NCBI GenBank assembly: GCA_027366585.1
Contig: DAHXNF010000010.1
Coordinates: 1 to 64,000 of the forward strand
Length of the DNA: 64,000 nucleotides
Reading direction: 5' to 3'
Source: Thermoplasmatales archaeon
GTDB taxonomy: Archaea; Thermoplasmatota; Thermoplasmata; Thermoplasmatales; Thermoplasmataceae
Positions 34,442-43,765 of this stretch are shown piece by piece. The position numbers and the translations under genes are program-made. The notes under the pieces were generated by a model that did not search any database, was not told where the DNA came from, and saw only the letters and a list, made by a program, of their open reading frames with translations. How positions within the stretch are numbered: position 1 is the first letter of the stretch; every line of letters begins with the position of its first letter.

Positions 34442-35383
34442 TTGCTAACACTGATCCTGGAAACCGTTTCGCAGTTCCTTTTCGTTCTTCTGTCTGCTCC
34501 TCTGTTTGCTGGCATTTTTGGCAAGTTCAAGGCTCGAATCGAGTCGAGAAAGGGACCGAGCATTTTCCAGCCTTATTATGACATAATAAAACTCCTGAAA
34601 AAGGAAACACTTGTCCCGAGCGGATCATCTATACTGTTCAGGTACGTCCCCTACGCTGCATTCGGCGTATACTGCCTGATTGCGCTGATAATTCCCGTAC
34701 TGCTCCCTGTTCCGATCATATTCACCGCCAGTGCCGATTTTCTGGGTGGAGCGATACTCTTTTCACTCGCTGCATTCCTGAAGATGGCCGCGGCAATGGA
34801 TTCGGGAAGCAACATCGCAGCGATGGGCGTCTCAAGGCTCGCCTCCTTCAATTTCCTTGGTGAAGGCGCCCTGATCACGGTGTTCATAGCTGTTTCGCTG
34901 ATAACAGCAACGGATAATCCATACACGACCAACGCCTACCTTGTTTCAAACCCGTCCGCTAACATCACGCTTGTGCACGTATTCGCAACGCTTGCCTTTT
35001 TCATGATCTTCCTATATGAAACCGGGAAGATTCCCCTGGAGAGTGCAGGTCTCCAGGAACTTGGAATGATTGATGAATCACTGAACTATGAGTACAGTGG
35101 CCGCCTGCTTGCGATGAATAAGTGGTCCGGATACATCAAGCAGTACCTCCTTGGATCCGTACTTCTGAACGTATTCCTCATTCCATGGGGGCTGTATTCC
35201 ACCTATCCATATTTTCTGCTTGATATCCCGGTAATGTTCGGCAAATGGCTTCTCCTGATATTCATTGTAATGGTCATTGAGACAACACTTGCAAAGGTGA
35301 GGCTCTTCAAGATACTCGACTACCTGGCTGTGGCATTCACGTTCTCGATCCTCTTCCTGCTTTTGAGTGAGGTGATGCATTGA
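34442..35383 (+). CDS. Hydrogenase-4/complex I-like membrane subunit, NuoH/HyfC-like
   Basis: The 313-residue protein has about eight helices and the NuoH/HyfC signatures: 'ESRKGPSIFQPYYDIIKLLKKE' near residue 40 and the acidic loop 'YETGKIPLESAGLQE...YEYSGRLLAMNKW', which couples the peripheral arm to proton movement. The start is TTG with GGAGG 9 nt upstream. It is the first gene of a six-gene operon whose genes all overlap; the next gene begins within its stop codon (TTGA). Confidence 0.9.
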   Translation: MLTLILETVSQFLFVLLSAPLFAGIFGKFKARIESRKGPSIFQPYYDIIKLLKKETLVPSGSSILFRYVPYAAFGVYCLIALIIPVLLPVPIIFTASADFLGGAILFSLAAFLKMAAAMDSGSNIAAMGVSRLASFNFLGEGALITVFIAVSLITATDNPYTTNAYLVSNPSANITLVHVFATLAFFMIFLYETGKIPLESAGLQELGMIDESLNYEYSGRLLAMNKWSGYIKQYLLGSVLLNVFLIPWGLYSTYPYFLLDIPVMFGKWLLLIFIVMVIETTLAKVRLFKILDYLAVAFTFSILFLLLSEVMH

Positions 35384-36021
35384 ACTACGAGAGCATCGTG
35401 TTCCTGTTATCGGCATCGATACTCATAAGCGCCTTCTACGTGCAGGGCCAGAGGTACATAATATCAATGATAAGAGGGCAGCTCGTACAGTCCCTGCTAA
35501 TAGCGGGAACAACATTCCTGCTTTCTTACCTCAATCACTCAATAGATCTGCTTATTCTTGGACTGCTGTTGCTGTTCCTGCGGGGAGTTCTGATCACCTA
35601 CCTCCTGGAGACAAAGGTGCCGAGGAGAAAGAGCTATGTCTTCGAGGAAGGCGTGAATGTACCGTACCTGTTCCTTGTTGACCTAATATTCATTGTTGTT
35701 GCAGTCTTCATTATATATTCAATCATATTTTCAAGCCTTGTACCGGTGTCGCAGCCTGGTACGTCGTCGACCCTCCTGTTTCCGCTGCTGCTGTTCTTCC
35801 AGGGTCTCTTTCTGATCACTTCCAGGAGGAGTACGTTTTCACAGATCATCGGATACGTTGAGGAAGAGAACAGCCTTGTGCTCTTTGCAATCTTCCTGCT
35901 TCCAGTGCCGATAGTCATAGAGGCCAGCGTTTTCCTGGACGTGCTGGCACTGGTGGTCATATCATCCGTGATTACGGTCGAGAAGTTTTCCCATGAAAGG
36001 ATGGAGGAGTTGAGGGGATGA
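35380..36021 (+). CDS. Hydrogenase-4 membrane subunit, HyfE-like
   Basis: The 213-residue protein has about six helices. The stretch 'SLLIAGTTFLLSYLNHSIDLLILGLLLLFLRGVLITYLLETKVPRR' matches HyfE, which resembles NuoK in its membrane half. It belongs to the ion-translocating arm. The start overlaps the previous stop (TTGA), and its stop overlaps the next start (ATGA). Confidence 0.85.
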   Translation: MNYESIVFLLSASILISAFYVQGQRYIISMIRGQLVQSLLIAGTTFLLSYLNHSIDLLILGLLLLFLRGVLITYLLETKVPRRKSYVFEEGVNVPYLFLVDLIFIVVAVFIIYSIIFSSLVPVSQPGTSSTLLFPLLLFFQGLFLITSRRSTFSQIIGYVEEENSLVLFAIFLLPVPIVIEASVFLDVLALVVISSVITVEKFSHERMEELRG

Positions 36022-37364
36022 TAGCCGGAACATGGATCTCTATCCTCCTGCTCGTGGTACCGGGAGCAGCATCGGTATTCTACTTCAGGGAAATTCCAGT
36101 GGCGACAGTGGTTGGAGCCGGTATAGAAGAGGTTCTAGCAGTTTTTCTTTACTGGTTGCGACCACCTAATGGCTTCTTTTTCGTTGACAGTCTTTCGTGG
36201 GTCTTTATCTTCATGATAACGAGCATTTACCTGCTCTCCAGCATCTATTCACTGAAATACATCAGCGAACGCAATGCTACCGGTGTGAAGCAGCATACAT
36301 ATTACCTGCTGATGAACCTGTTCGCAATATCCATGCTTTTTTCCGCACAGGTGAACAACTACGGGCTGATGTGGGTGGGGATTGAGGCTACCACCATATC
36401 TTCCGCACTCCTGATCATGACAGAAAAGAGCGAGGAGTCACTGGAAGCAACATGGCGCTACATAATCCTCGTTTCAGCAGGAGTAACTTTTGCTTTCATT
36501 TCAATTATCCTGATTTATTATTCATTCGGCACTCTTACAGTATCCACCATACTTGATGCTGGTGTCAGGAATACCCTGTTTGTCAGGGTCGCGGTTTCTG
36601 TCGCACTCGTCGGCTTCGGAACCAAGATCGGCGTGTTTCCGGTTCATACTTGGCTGCCCGATGCACACAGCGAGGCACCGTCCCCGATCAGTGCCATGTT
36701 TTCTGGCGTCCTGCTGCCAACCGCTCTCTACGTCCTTTACAGGATTTTCCAGATTGACCCTCTGACTTCGATATTCATCTGGTTCGGGACAATCTCGATT
36801 GTTGCCGCCTCGCTTTTCCTGGGTTACCAGGCGAAGTACAAGCGAATGTTTGCCTATTCGACCATGGAGAACATGAACCTTGCCCTGATAGGAATTGCGA
36901 CAATGAATCCCATAGGGATCCTTGGCGCCCTTTACCTGCTGATATCACACAGCTTCTCAAAGGCAGGGGCATTTTACTCGTCTGGAAACATACTGTCGTC
37001 AACTGACACAAAGGACGTTGCCAGGGTCTCCGGTATATCGAAGAAGATGCCTCTGACCAGCGTGGCAATGCTCATGTCATCGCTCGGTGTCTCCGGTACG
37101 CCTCCGTTCGGGACCTTTTTCGGTGAAATTCTGATCCTCTATTCGATGTTCATCACCAATGCGTTCCCGCAGTTCATCATAGTCGTGATATTTCTCGTTT
37201 TCGCTTTTGTCGGAATAAACCTGAACGTGTCCAGGATGTTATTCGGGCCGGCCGTAGATGCAAAGGAACCTGGAAGACTCATGCCTTCCATTGCAATTGT
37301 TGCTTCACTGATTCCCATTGTCATCGGAGCGTTCTACATGGTGGTGAACTATGCGATACTATAA
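36018..37364 (+). CDS. Hydrogenase-4/complex I-like antiporter subunit, HyfF/NuoN-like
   Basis: The 448-residue protein has about 14 helices and keeps the proton-channel residues of the antiporter-like subunits: Glu in 'MWVGIEATTISS' and Lys in 'FGTKIGVFPVHTWLPDAHSEAPSPISAMFSG'. A second Lys lies in the next half-channel ('SHSFSKAGAFY'). It should pump protons when the complex turns over. It overlaps the next gene by 14 bp in a different frame. Confidence 0.92.
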   Translation: MIAGTWISILLLVVPGAASVFYFREIPVATVVGAGIEEVLAVFLYWLRPPNGFFFVDSLSWVFIFMITSIYLLSSIYSLKYISERNATGVKQHTYYLLMNLFAISMLFSAQVNNYGLMWVGIEATTISSALLIMTEKSEESLEATWRYIILVSAGVTFAFISIILIYYSFGTLTVSTILDAGVRNTLFVRVAVSVALVGFGTKIGVFPVHTWLPDAHSEAPSPISAMFSGVLLPTALYVLYRIFQIDPLTSIFIWFGTISIVAASLFLGYQAKYKRMFAYSTMENMNLALIGIATMNPIGILGALYLLISHSFSKAGAFYSSGNILSSTDTKDVARVSGISKKMPLTSVAMLMSSLGVSGTPPFGTFFGEILILYSMFITNAFPQFIIVVIFLVFAFVGINLNVSRMLFGPAVDAKEPGRLMPSIAIVASLIPIVIGAFYMVVNYAIL

Positions 37365-38523
37365 GACCACAAGGGGAAACGGCAGATACATCGGGCGTAC
37401 AGCCAGCTTTACGGTTTATTCAGATTCTTTGGATTCTCCCATCACTGTCGGGGAGAGGGTGACGGAGGCTGCTCCGGGAGAACTGGTATTCAATTATGGT
37501 CCATCCACTGGTGGCATGGTAGAATCCGCAAGGATAGCAATTACAACGCCAGGTGAGATCATCAGGTCGATACGCGTAGATCCTACGTACAAGATGAGAA
37601 AGCTTAAGATTACCGGCCTCGCCCTCGATGACGCATTCCTCCAGATAGAGAGAATCAATGGGTATCATTCGTCCTCCTACCAGGCCGCATTCCTGAAGGC
37701 CGCTGAGGATGCGCTTCTTCCTGACCCGAATCAATCATTGGATGAGATGCTTGTCCTGCAGATGGAACTGGAACGCATACGTAGTCACATGAATGTCATG
37801 GAGCGCCTTTGCGAGCCTGCAGGTTTTGGAGTTCCATATCATCAGGCAGCCCAATTGCGTGAAGAGGTCTCGAGGCTGATTTCCTCTATTTTCGGGCACA
37901 GGTATTTCTTTGGCGTACATTCTGCCTCCCACAGCACAGTCAATTTTAACACCGGAATCCTGAAGCAGTCAGGCGACATTGAAAGGCGCTTCTCTGCCTT
38001 GTTTGAGAGCCTCCAGGATTCGAAAATATTCGTGAACAGGCTGCAGAATACTGGAAAGATCGACAAGCACTGGCTGGTTGGACCTGCAGCACGGGCCGCA
38101 GGATACAGGTACGATGCCAGGATTGACAGCCCATCGCTGGATTACAGGAAGTATGGTTTAACTCCCTACATAGAAGAAGGGAGAGATGCCTTCGCCAGGT
38201 TCCTTGTCCGTGGTAATGAGATATATTCATCGTTTGCAATCGTGAATTCGATAATCACTGACGGCAGCCCGGAATGTGCCAAAATCAGCGATATGCATGG
38301 ATCTGGAACGGGTGCATCCAGGGTTGAAAGCCCGCAAGGTGACCTATTCTGCTACCTTTCATTGAAAAATGACAAGGTTGAGAAGATAGAGTTCTGCTCT
38401 CCTTCCACGTCGAATATCATAGCTTTCGAGCAGTCTATGCCCGGTAATGTTTTCACTGATTTCCACTTCAACTGGGAAAGTTTCGGCATCTGGATATCAG
38501 AAGCGGGAGTGAGCATCGAATGA
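37351..38523 (+). CDS. Hydrogenase large-subunit/NuoD-like protein without NiFe-binding cysteines
   Basis: The 390-residue protein aligns by eye with HycE/HyfG large subunits: 'FNYGPSTGGMVESARIAI' (48-65), the helix after the N-terminal motif, 'LQMELERIRSHMNVMERLCE', and 'GHRYFFGVHSAS'. At the first NiFe site, where homologues have RICGICS, this protein reads RINGYHS (101-107), with Asn103 and His106 in place of Cys. At the C-terminal DPCxxC site it reads 'FGIWIS' (378-383), again without Cys. No NuoC-like domain is fused and none is encoded nearby. It therefore cannot hold a normal NiFe centre and is probably a scaffold or quinone/other-substrate site. Confidence 0.85.
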   Translation: MRYYKTTRGNGRYIGRTASFTVYSDSLDSPITVGERVTEAAPGELVFNYGPSTGGMVESARIAITTPGEIIRSIRVDPTYKMRKLKITGLALDDAFLQIERINGYHSSSYQAAFLKAAEDALLPDPNQSLDEMLVLQMELERIRSHMNVMERLCEPAGFGVPYHQAAQLREEVSRLISSIFGHRYFFGVHSASHSTVNFNTGILKQSGDIERRFSALFESLQDSKIFVNRLQNTGKIDKHWLVGPAARAAGYRYDARIDSPSLDYRKYGLTPYIEEGRDAFARFLVRGNEIYSSFAIVNSIITDGSPECAKISDMHGSGTGASRVESPQGDLFCYLSLKNDKVEKIEFCSPSTSNIIAFEQSMPGNVFTDFHFNWESFGIWISEAGVSIE

Positions 38524-39155
38524 GGAATTCGATCTGGTTTCTCAAGGGCTTGAGGAACGGTAAGAAAACCGAACGGTTCCCTGCGGCTGATCCAGGGGAA
38601 CCACCGCTCTGGCCATCGGTGCTCGAGGGAAAGGGAGAGGCGGCCTGCCCAACAAATGCTCTTGAGAGCGGAGAGTGGAACGCAGGAAAATGCATAGCCT
38701 GCAGACGCTGTGTTCCACAATACCTGCCAACCGGGAACCAGAAGACCTACAGCCTGTCCCAGGTAGCCCCCAGACTGCTTTCAAGGTCCTTTTACCTGTA
38801 TCAGGTCGATTCCGGGACCTGCGGTGCATGCAATGCCGAACTTCTATCCATACTGTCACCGCAGTACGATGCGAGCAGGCTAAATATCTTCCTTACCAAT
38901 ACGCCAAGACACGCAGATGCCCTGATTCTTATGGGCGTATACACAGAGGGCATGGATGAGGTTATATCAAAGGCATATGAGGCGATGCCTGATCCAAAGC
39001 TGATCATAGCCCTGGGCACATGTGCAATCAGCGGTGGTGTCATTGGCAAGGCCCCGGTACTATCCAGTAAGGCTGTCGTGGAGATACAGGGTTGCCCTCC
39101 AAGCCCTTACACGATACTTGAAGCGATAGTGGAAGCCAAAGGAGGAGTAAAATGA
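38520..39155 (+). CDS. Ferredoxin-NuoB fusion, small subunit of hydrogenase-like complex
   Basis: The 211-residue protein joins two modules. The N-terminal part starts like HycF ('FLKGLRNGKKTERFP') and keeps Cys43 (in ACP) plus Cys58, Cys61 and Cys64 (CIACRRC), enough for one [4Fe-4S] cluster; the other cluster of a normal 2x[4Fe-4S] ferredoxin is lost. Residues 95-211 are NuoB/HyfI-like with all four cluster ligands: Cys101 and Cys104 (CGACNAE), Cys168 (GTCA) and Cys192 (GCPP). So the electron wire is present although the NiFe site is not. It overlaps both neighbours by 4 bp. Confidence 0.9.
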   Translation: MRNSIWFLKGLRNGKKTERFPAADPGEPPLWPSVLEGKGEAACPTNALESGEWNAGKCIACRRCVPQYLPTGNQKTYSLSQVAPRLLSRSFYLYQVDSGTCGACNAELLSILSPQYDASRLNIFLTNTPRHADALILMGVYTEGMDEVISKAYEAMPDPKLIIALGTCAISGGVIGKAPVLSSKAVVEIQGCPPSPYTILEAIVEAKGGVK

Positions 39156-40930
39156 ATCTACTTTACATTTCACTCGTCCTTGCAGCTGGCTCAATACCTG
39201 TTGGAATTAAGTGGCGGAAAACATCATACGGGATGATCATCGCAGGATCGCTATTCATTGCGATCTTCACGATCATCGGTCAGGGAGAGTTCACTTACCC
39301 TCTCGCATATTTTTCGCTCATAGCGGCAATTGCATGGATCCTGATATCAATATTTTCAATATCCTATTCAGAGCATTACGGGAAGTGGCTGACCCCACTC
39401 TTTGCAATGACCGTCTTCGGCATGATGGTCATACTGGAATCGACCGACTATGTAACATTCATCGTTGGCTGGGAAATCATGTCGATCCCTGCGTATGCAT
39501 CTATAGGCCTTAACAAGGAACACTGGAATGCGGCGTATGTATTCATGGTTTTCAGCGAAATAAGCACAGTCTTCCTGATAGTCGGGGCAATCCTGGCAGT
39601 AGGTGAGACTGGAACACTTGATTTCCGCTTTCAGGACCTGACATCGGATATTCCGCTTCTCCTGATCGCCCTTGGATGCATGACAAAAATGGGCATAACG
39701 CCTTTCATGATAAGTGAGTGGCTCCCGATAGCCCATGGAAATGCGCCGGCGAACGATTCTGCTCTTTTCAGCGCCACCATGACGCTGATGGGTGTTTTCG
39801 GGATTGTCAGAATTATGTTACTGAGCCCACCCTCCATCTACCTTGGATTTTTCCTGCTCTCTGTAGGCGTACTGACCGTGTTTTTTGCCTCACTGTTTGC
39901 GTATGTTTCAGAGAACATGAAGATGCTGGGCGGATTCAGCACCATTGAGAACAACGGTTCTATACTTGCTGCAATTGGACTTTACATCGCGCTCGATGGC
40001 AGCGTGCTCAAGACATTCATGCTGGTAGTTATTGTCATATTTGCACTTGCACATTCAGTCGCCAAGACGGGTCTCTTCATAGGAATTGGAACGACCAGGA
40101 AGGAGAACTTCGGTGAGATTGACAGCAGGAAGAACTCCTACCTGACTGGTGGATGGCTCCTCGTCACACTTTCCCTGGCCGGGCTCTTTCCGACAATAGG
40201 TGGATTGGGCGCCTGGATGCTGCTAGAGGCTTTCTTCATGGGTGCATATCAGTATGGGCTTATAGGAATTGCAAGCGTGATTGCAGGTGCAATGATTGCT
40301 CTCGCAGAAGGTCTGGCGTCAGCTTCAATGATGAAGGTCCTCTCTTTCACGCAGGTTCATGGCTTCCCGCGCGGAAAGATGGAAAATTCTGAAAGCTATC
40401 TCCTGTATGGCACCGGCATATTGCTTGTGGCACTTTTTGTGCTGGCAAATCTACTTGTCCTGCCCCAGTACATTTCCGGGCTTCCATCGGTGCTGGTTTT
40501 CAATGGATTCACTATCCAGTCAAGGTTCAGCACAGGAGATTTCGGCCTGATCTCTCCGTTGTACGTCCTCCTGCTAATCATGGTTTTCACAACCGCCGCG
40601 TATATCCTTTTTGATCGGAGAAAAACGGTACCTAGGGAGGTCCCAAGGTGGAATGGCGGGGTGGATTTCAATCAATATTACACATCGTATGCATACGCCA
40701 GCAACATACGCATAATGCTGAAGGGTATGCTTAGAACAAGCATTGGCGAGGGTGGCAGGCAGATGAGCGTTGTCGATGTTTTCTGGTTTGCGATGCAGGC
40801 CTTCGCTTCCGGATACAGGAAATTTGCCCGCCAGTTCGCTTACAAAGTAATGAACAGTTCCATCACCTGGTACATGATTTACATGATTCTTGCTTTCATG
40901 CTTGTCCTGATCCTTGCATTCTTTACATGA
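39152..40930 (+). CDS. Hydrogenase-4/complex I-like antiporter subunit, HyfB/NuoL-like
   Basis: The 592-residue protein has about 14-16 helices. Channel residues remain: Glu in 'IVGWEIMSIPAYASIG' and Lys in 'GCMTKMGITPFMISEWLPIAHGNAPANDSALFSA'. The C-terminal soluble stretch 'VPRWNGGVDFNQYYTSYAYASNIR' before the last helix is typical of HyfB. It is the last gene of the operon and the second antiporter-like subunit, so the complex has two full proton half-channel modules. No maturation, formate dehydrogenase or Mrp genes follow. Confidence 0.9.
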   Translation: MNLLYISLVLAAGSIPVGIKWRKTSYGMIIAGSLFIAIFTIIGQGEFTYPLAYFSLIAAIAWILISIFSISYSEHYGKWLTPLFAMTVFGMMVILESTDYVTFIVGWEIMSIPAYASIGLNKEHWNAAYVFMVFSEISTVFLIVGAILAVGETGTLDFRFQDLTSDIPLLLIALGCMTKMGITPFMISEWLPIAHGNAPANDSALFSATMTLMGVFGIVRIMLLSPPSIYLGFFLLSVGVLTVFFASLFAYVSENMKMLGGFSTIENNGSILAAIGLYIALDGSVLKTFMLVVIVIFALAHSVAKTGLFIGIGTTRKENFGEIDSRKNSYLTGGWLLVTLSLAGLFPTIGGLGAWMLLEAFFMGAYQYGLIGIASVIAGAMIALAEGLASASMMKVLSFTQVHGFPRGKMENSESYLLYGTGILLVALFVLANLLVLPQYISGLPSVLVFNGFTIQSRFSTGDFGLISPLYVLLLIMVFTTAAYILFDRRKTVPREVPRWNGGVDFNQYYTSYAYASNIRIMLKGMLRTSIGEGGRQMSVVDVFWFAMQAFASGYRKFARQFAYKVMNSSITWYMIYMILAFMLVLILAFFT

Positions 40931-41114
40931 AAGCATTACAGGATCGATAATTAACTGAAGAGGGAGAATCTATTCAGCAAGCTTACAGAATAGTATGGGA
41001 ACTTCTCAAGGAAGTAAAGAAAGGACATGACATTGATCTGATCCAAACCAAGGGGTTTCGGTTCCAAATCAGGATTTGCACCTGATGTCCTTGTTTTCAA
41101 AGAAATTGGGTGAT

Positions 41115-41669
41115 CTACACCATTGCAGATGCCTGTGCATTAGCAAGAGCCGTGATCTCACTAGAGCTGATTGAGGAAACAAAGCCAATTATCAGGAACA
41201 TGTAGTTCCCGTCAACACCGGATGCGAAGAAAACATTGAAGCCCAGAAGTGAAGCGTTAATGTCTCCTTCCGCTATCTTGAAACCCTTATACGTGTAATT
41301 GAGCAGCGAAGCCGAAGTCAGCGAGAGCGAAAAGGCTCCGCCCAGTATTGCGGTAAAGTTTCCGAAAGCCTTGGCTGAATTTGAAGAGGTATTGTATTCT
41401 ATGATGGAAATAGTAACAGACAGCGCCCCGCCTGAAGAGTATTCCATCGTTTCTCCCTTCTTTTCACCGCTTGACGAGTTGGAAACGGTAGAGGTTGAAT
41501 GCTTAGATGAAGAGAAGTTATTGTGCGTGATGCTGTTTGTCTGCTGCATTGAAACAAATCCGAAATGTGGTGAACCTGGCAGGACGAAGACTGCCAGAAC
41601 GACAGCTACAACCACAATAACTGCTACTATTGCAGCAATATTTCTTATACCATGTTTTCCCATGGCCAT
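41115..41669 (-). CDS. Membrane-anchored extracytoplasmic hypothetical protein
   Basis: The 184-residue protein has a short basic start and a strong hydrophobic helix at about 10-31 ('IAAIVAVIVVVAVVLAVFVL'). It continues with a Ser/Asn/Thr-rich linker and a small domain ('GGALSVTISIIEYNTSSNSAKAFGNFTAILGG'). It should face outward, anchored by its N-terminus. I recognise no family. A nearby ABC exporter runs in the same direction upstream, but the gap of about 90 bp leaves a link uncertain. Confidence 0.65.
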   Translation of the reverse strand: MAMGKHGIRNIAAIVAVIVVVAVVLAVFVLPGSPHFGFVSMQQTNSITHNNFSSSKHSTSTVSNSSSGEKKGETMEYSSGGALSVTISIIEYNTSSNSAKAFGNFTAILGGAFSLSLTSASLLNYTYKGFKIAEGDINASLLGFNVFFASGVDGNYMFLIIGFVSSISSSEITALANAQASAMV

Positions 41670-41757
41670 AATTGGCTGATCCGAATAATACTATAAAAGT
41701 TTTACCGCCTTTGCTTCCAGTCTCTTGATCGCTTACTTTCACGCACTTCGAGGCTGA

Positions 41758-42867
41758 CTAGATCCTCTCTTTCTTCGTGGCTATAAAGCTGGCAACAACA
41801 AAAAGGAAAACTGCAAGAACAGCCATTATAATAATTGGCAGGACCGTTGCCTGGATGTTGTTAAAGAGTATCAGGTCATCGAGGGTTTTTATAAAATATG
41901 TCAGGGGAAGGAACTCTGAAACGACCTGCAGAAATGCAGGCATATCACTAATCGGGAAAAATACGCCGGAGAGGAAAAGCAGGGGATAAAAGATTACATT
42001 ACCAATCAGACTTGCCGAATTTTCCTCTTTTGTCAATAATCCAGCAAGTAGGCCTATCGCCAGGAAAGATATCATGCCAAGGAAAATTACGAGTGCAGAG
42101 AGCAGTACCGACTGGACTGTAAGCGATATATTTGCCCCAAAGACGGAATAACCGATGCCGACAAGGATTATATCAGAAATGAAAGTGGATATTGTGAAGA
42201 ATATCACGCTCGCTGCCAGCCATTCAGACTTGGTTAGACCGACAAAGGAAAGTTGCCTGAATATCTTCTTCTGGCGATAATTAGGGACCTGATAGATGAG
42301 GGCAAAAACACCGCTCAATATGGTGAAGCCAATGAACCCTGGAATGTAGTAATCTATTGTCTTTGTGAACTTCTCAAGTACCGGCTTGCTTACCAGTAAC
42401 ACGTTCTTGCTTCCAGTTAGGTTAGAATTATATGATTGAGCGATCTCATTCGAAAGTGTCTGACCCAAGGCAGCAGCGATCTGGTTGCTTGGGTTGCTGT
42501 AATAGGTAAGGCTGATGACTCCATTCGCAAAATTCGCGGAAAAATTTGCAGGGATCTGAAGTGCACTATCTATGCTGTTCCGCGCAATATATGTTGAAAT
42601 GTTGACATTTGGTGCTATGATGTCGACACTGAATAGCCCTGTCTGGTTAATATTGTTCACAATGTCCCAAGTTACGTTTCCAGGATCAAGGTTCTGCACC
42701 ACAAGAGGAGTCTTAGAAGATGCCGCGCTTGATCCAAATATGGAGCCGAAGAGTAGTATAAGCATGATAGGAAAAACGATAAGGAAGAAAGGGCCAGTCT
42801 TGCCACGCATGAATGATTTAGCGTCCAGTTTCAGGTAGAGAAAAATGCGCTTAGGGTTCGTCTGCAA
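41758..42867 (-). CDS. ABC-2 type exporter permease
   Basis: The 369-residue protein has one N-terminal helix ('TGPFFLIVFPIMLILLFGSIFG'), a large extracytoplasmic domain rich in Asn (about 50-185) and five more helices, with 'NVIFYPLLFLSGVFFPISDMPAFLQVVSEFLPLTYFIKTL' near the end. This is the ABC-2 architecture of drug or lipid exporters. Its start overlaps the ATPase gene by 17 bp, so both are made from one mRNA. Confidence 0.88.
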   Translation of the reverse strand: MQTNPKRIFLYLKLDAKSFMRGKTGPFFLIVFPIMLILLFGSIFGSSAASSKTPLVVQNLDPGNVTWDIVNNINQTGLFSVDIIAPNVNISTYIARNSIDSALQIPANFSANFANGVISLTYYSNPSNQIAAALGQTLSNEIAQSYNSNLTGSKNVLLVSKPVLEKFTKTIDYYIPGFIGFTILSGVFALIYQVPNYRQKKIFRQLSFVGLTKSEWLAASVIFFTISTFISDIILVGIGYSVFGANISLTVQSVLLSALVIFLGMISFLAIGLLAGLLTKEENSASLIGNVIFYPLLFLSGVFFPISDMPAFLQVVSEFLPLTYFIKTLDDLILFNNIQATVLPIIIMAVLAVFLFVVASFIATKKERI

Positions 42868-43765
42868 TACCTCCCATTAGCTCTATAAAAATGTCCTCCA
42901 GCGTGTCTCTTGTCAGGGTCAGGTTATTTACTGTTATGCTTGCAGCCTTGAACGTATCTATCAGCAGGAAAAATTGTTCCATCGACGGAACATCAATCTC
43001 GACATAGTCGCCGGTTCTCCGATATGGAATTTCGAGGCGCAGGAAAGCCTCCATGTCAGGTTTATCGAGCGAGAGCCGAAGTACAGATCCCCTCCCGTAC
43101 TTCTGGATGATCTCGTCCGGAGTTCCTGTGATCGTTATCCTGCCCCGATCCATTATGCATACCCGATCTGCAAGCCTCTGTGCCTCTTCCAGGTAATGAG
43201 TCGTGAGGACGATGCTCTTTCCTGATCCCCTAAGCTTTTCTATTACCTTCCATACCGACCTCCTTGCAACCGGATCTAGGCCTGTTGTGGGTTCATCCAG
43301 AAAGAGTATCTCTGGATCGTTTACAAGTGCAAGGCCGAGCCCAAGCTTGTGCTTTTCCCCACCTGAGAGATCCTTAATGAGTGATCTCTTCTTATCCAGG
43401 AGATCTACCCTGTTGAGTATTCCATCTACTGTATCTTTTGCTCCCATAGCCTTGATGTAGAAATCTATCGCCTCACCACAGTTTATCAGCTCCAGGAAAT
43501 TGAAATCCTGGGGAAGTATACCAAGGTGCTTGATGATCTCAGTTCTCCCGGTTTCTGGATCAAGCCCGAGGATCTCAACATTTCCTGATGTCCTGTTCCT
43601 CTGCCCTTCGATTATCTCAAGTGTGGTGGTCTTTCCCGCACCGTTGTGACCCAGAATTGAGAAAATTTCTCCACGAAAAATTTCAAATGAGATGCCTTTA
43701 ACTGCTTCGAAATTGCCGTAAGATTTCCTCAGATCACTTATTTTTATAACTGTTTCCGGCAACAA
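42851..43765 (-). CDS. ABC transporter ATP-binding protein (exporter type)
   Basis: The cytosolic ATPase has Walker A 'GHNGAGKTTTLE', the signature 'LSGGEKHKLGLGLALV', Walker B 'EILFLDEPTTGLD' and the switch His in 'VLTTHYLEEAQRLADR'. The roughly 80-residue C-terminal extension is typical of ABC-2 ATPases. It pairs with the permease just downstream. I favour the TTG at 43765 or 43762, because the TATA-like TTTTAATT (minus strand, about 43783-43790) sits only about 10 nt from the ATG at 43777. The gene shares a divergent promoter with the hemerythrin-like gene. Confidence 0.9.
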   Translation of the reverse strand: MLPETVIKISDLRKSYGNFEAVKGISFEIFRGEIFSILGHNGAGKTTTLEIIEGQRNRTSGNVEILGLDPETGRTEIIKHLGILPQDFNFLELINCGEAIDFYIKAMGAKDTVDGILNRVDLLDKKRSLIKDLSGGEKHKLGLGLALVNDPEILFLDEPTTGLDPVARRSVWKVIEKLRGSGKSIVLTTHYLEEAQRLADRVCIMDRGRITITGTPDEIIQKYGRGSVLRLSLDKPDMEAFLRLEIPYRRTGDYVEIDVPSMEQFFLLIDTFKAASITVNNLTLTRDTLEDIFIELMGGIADEP

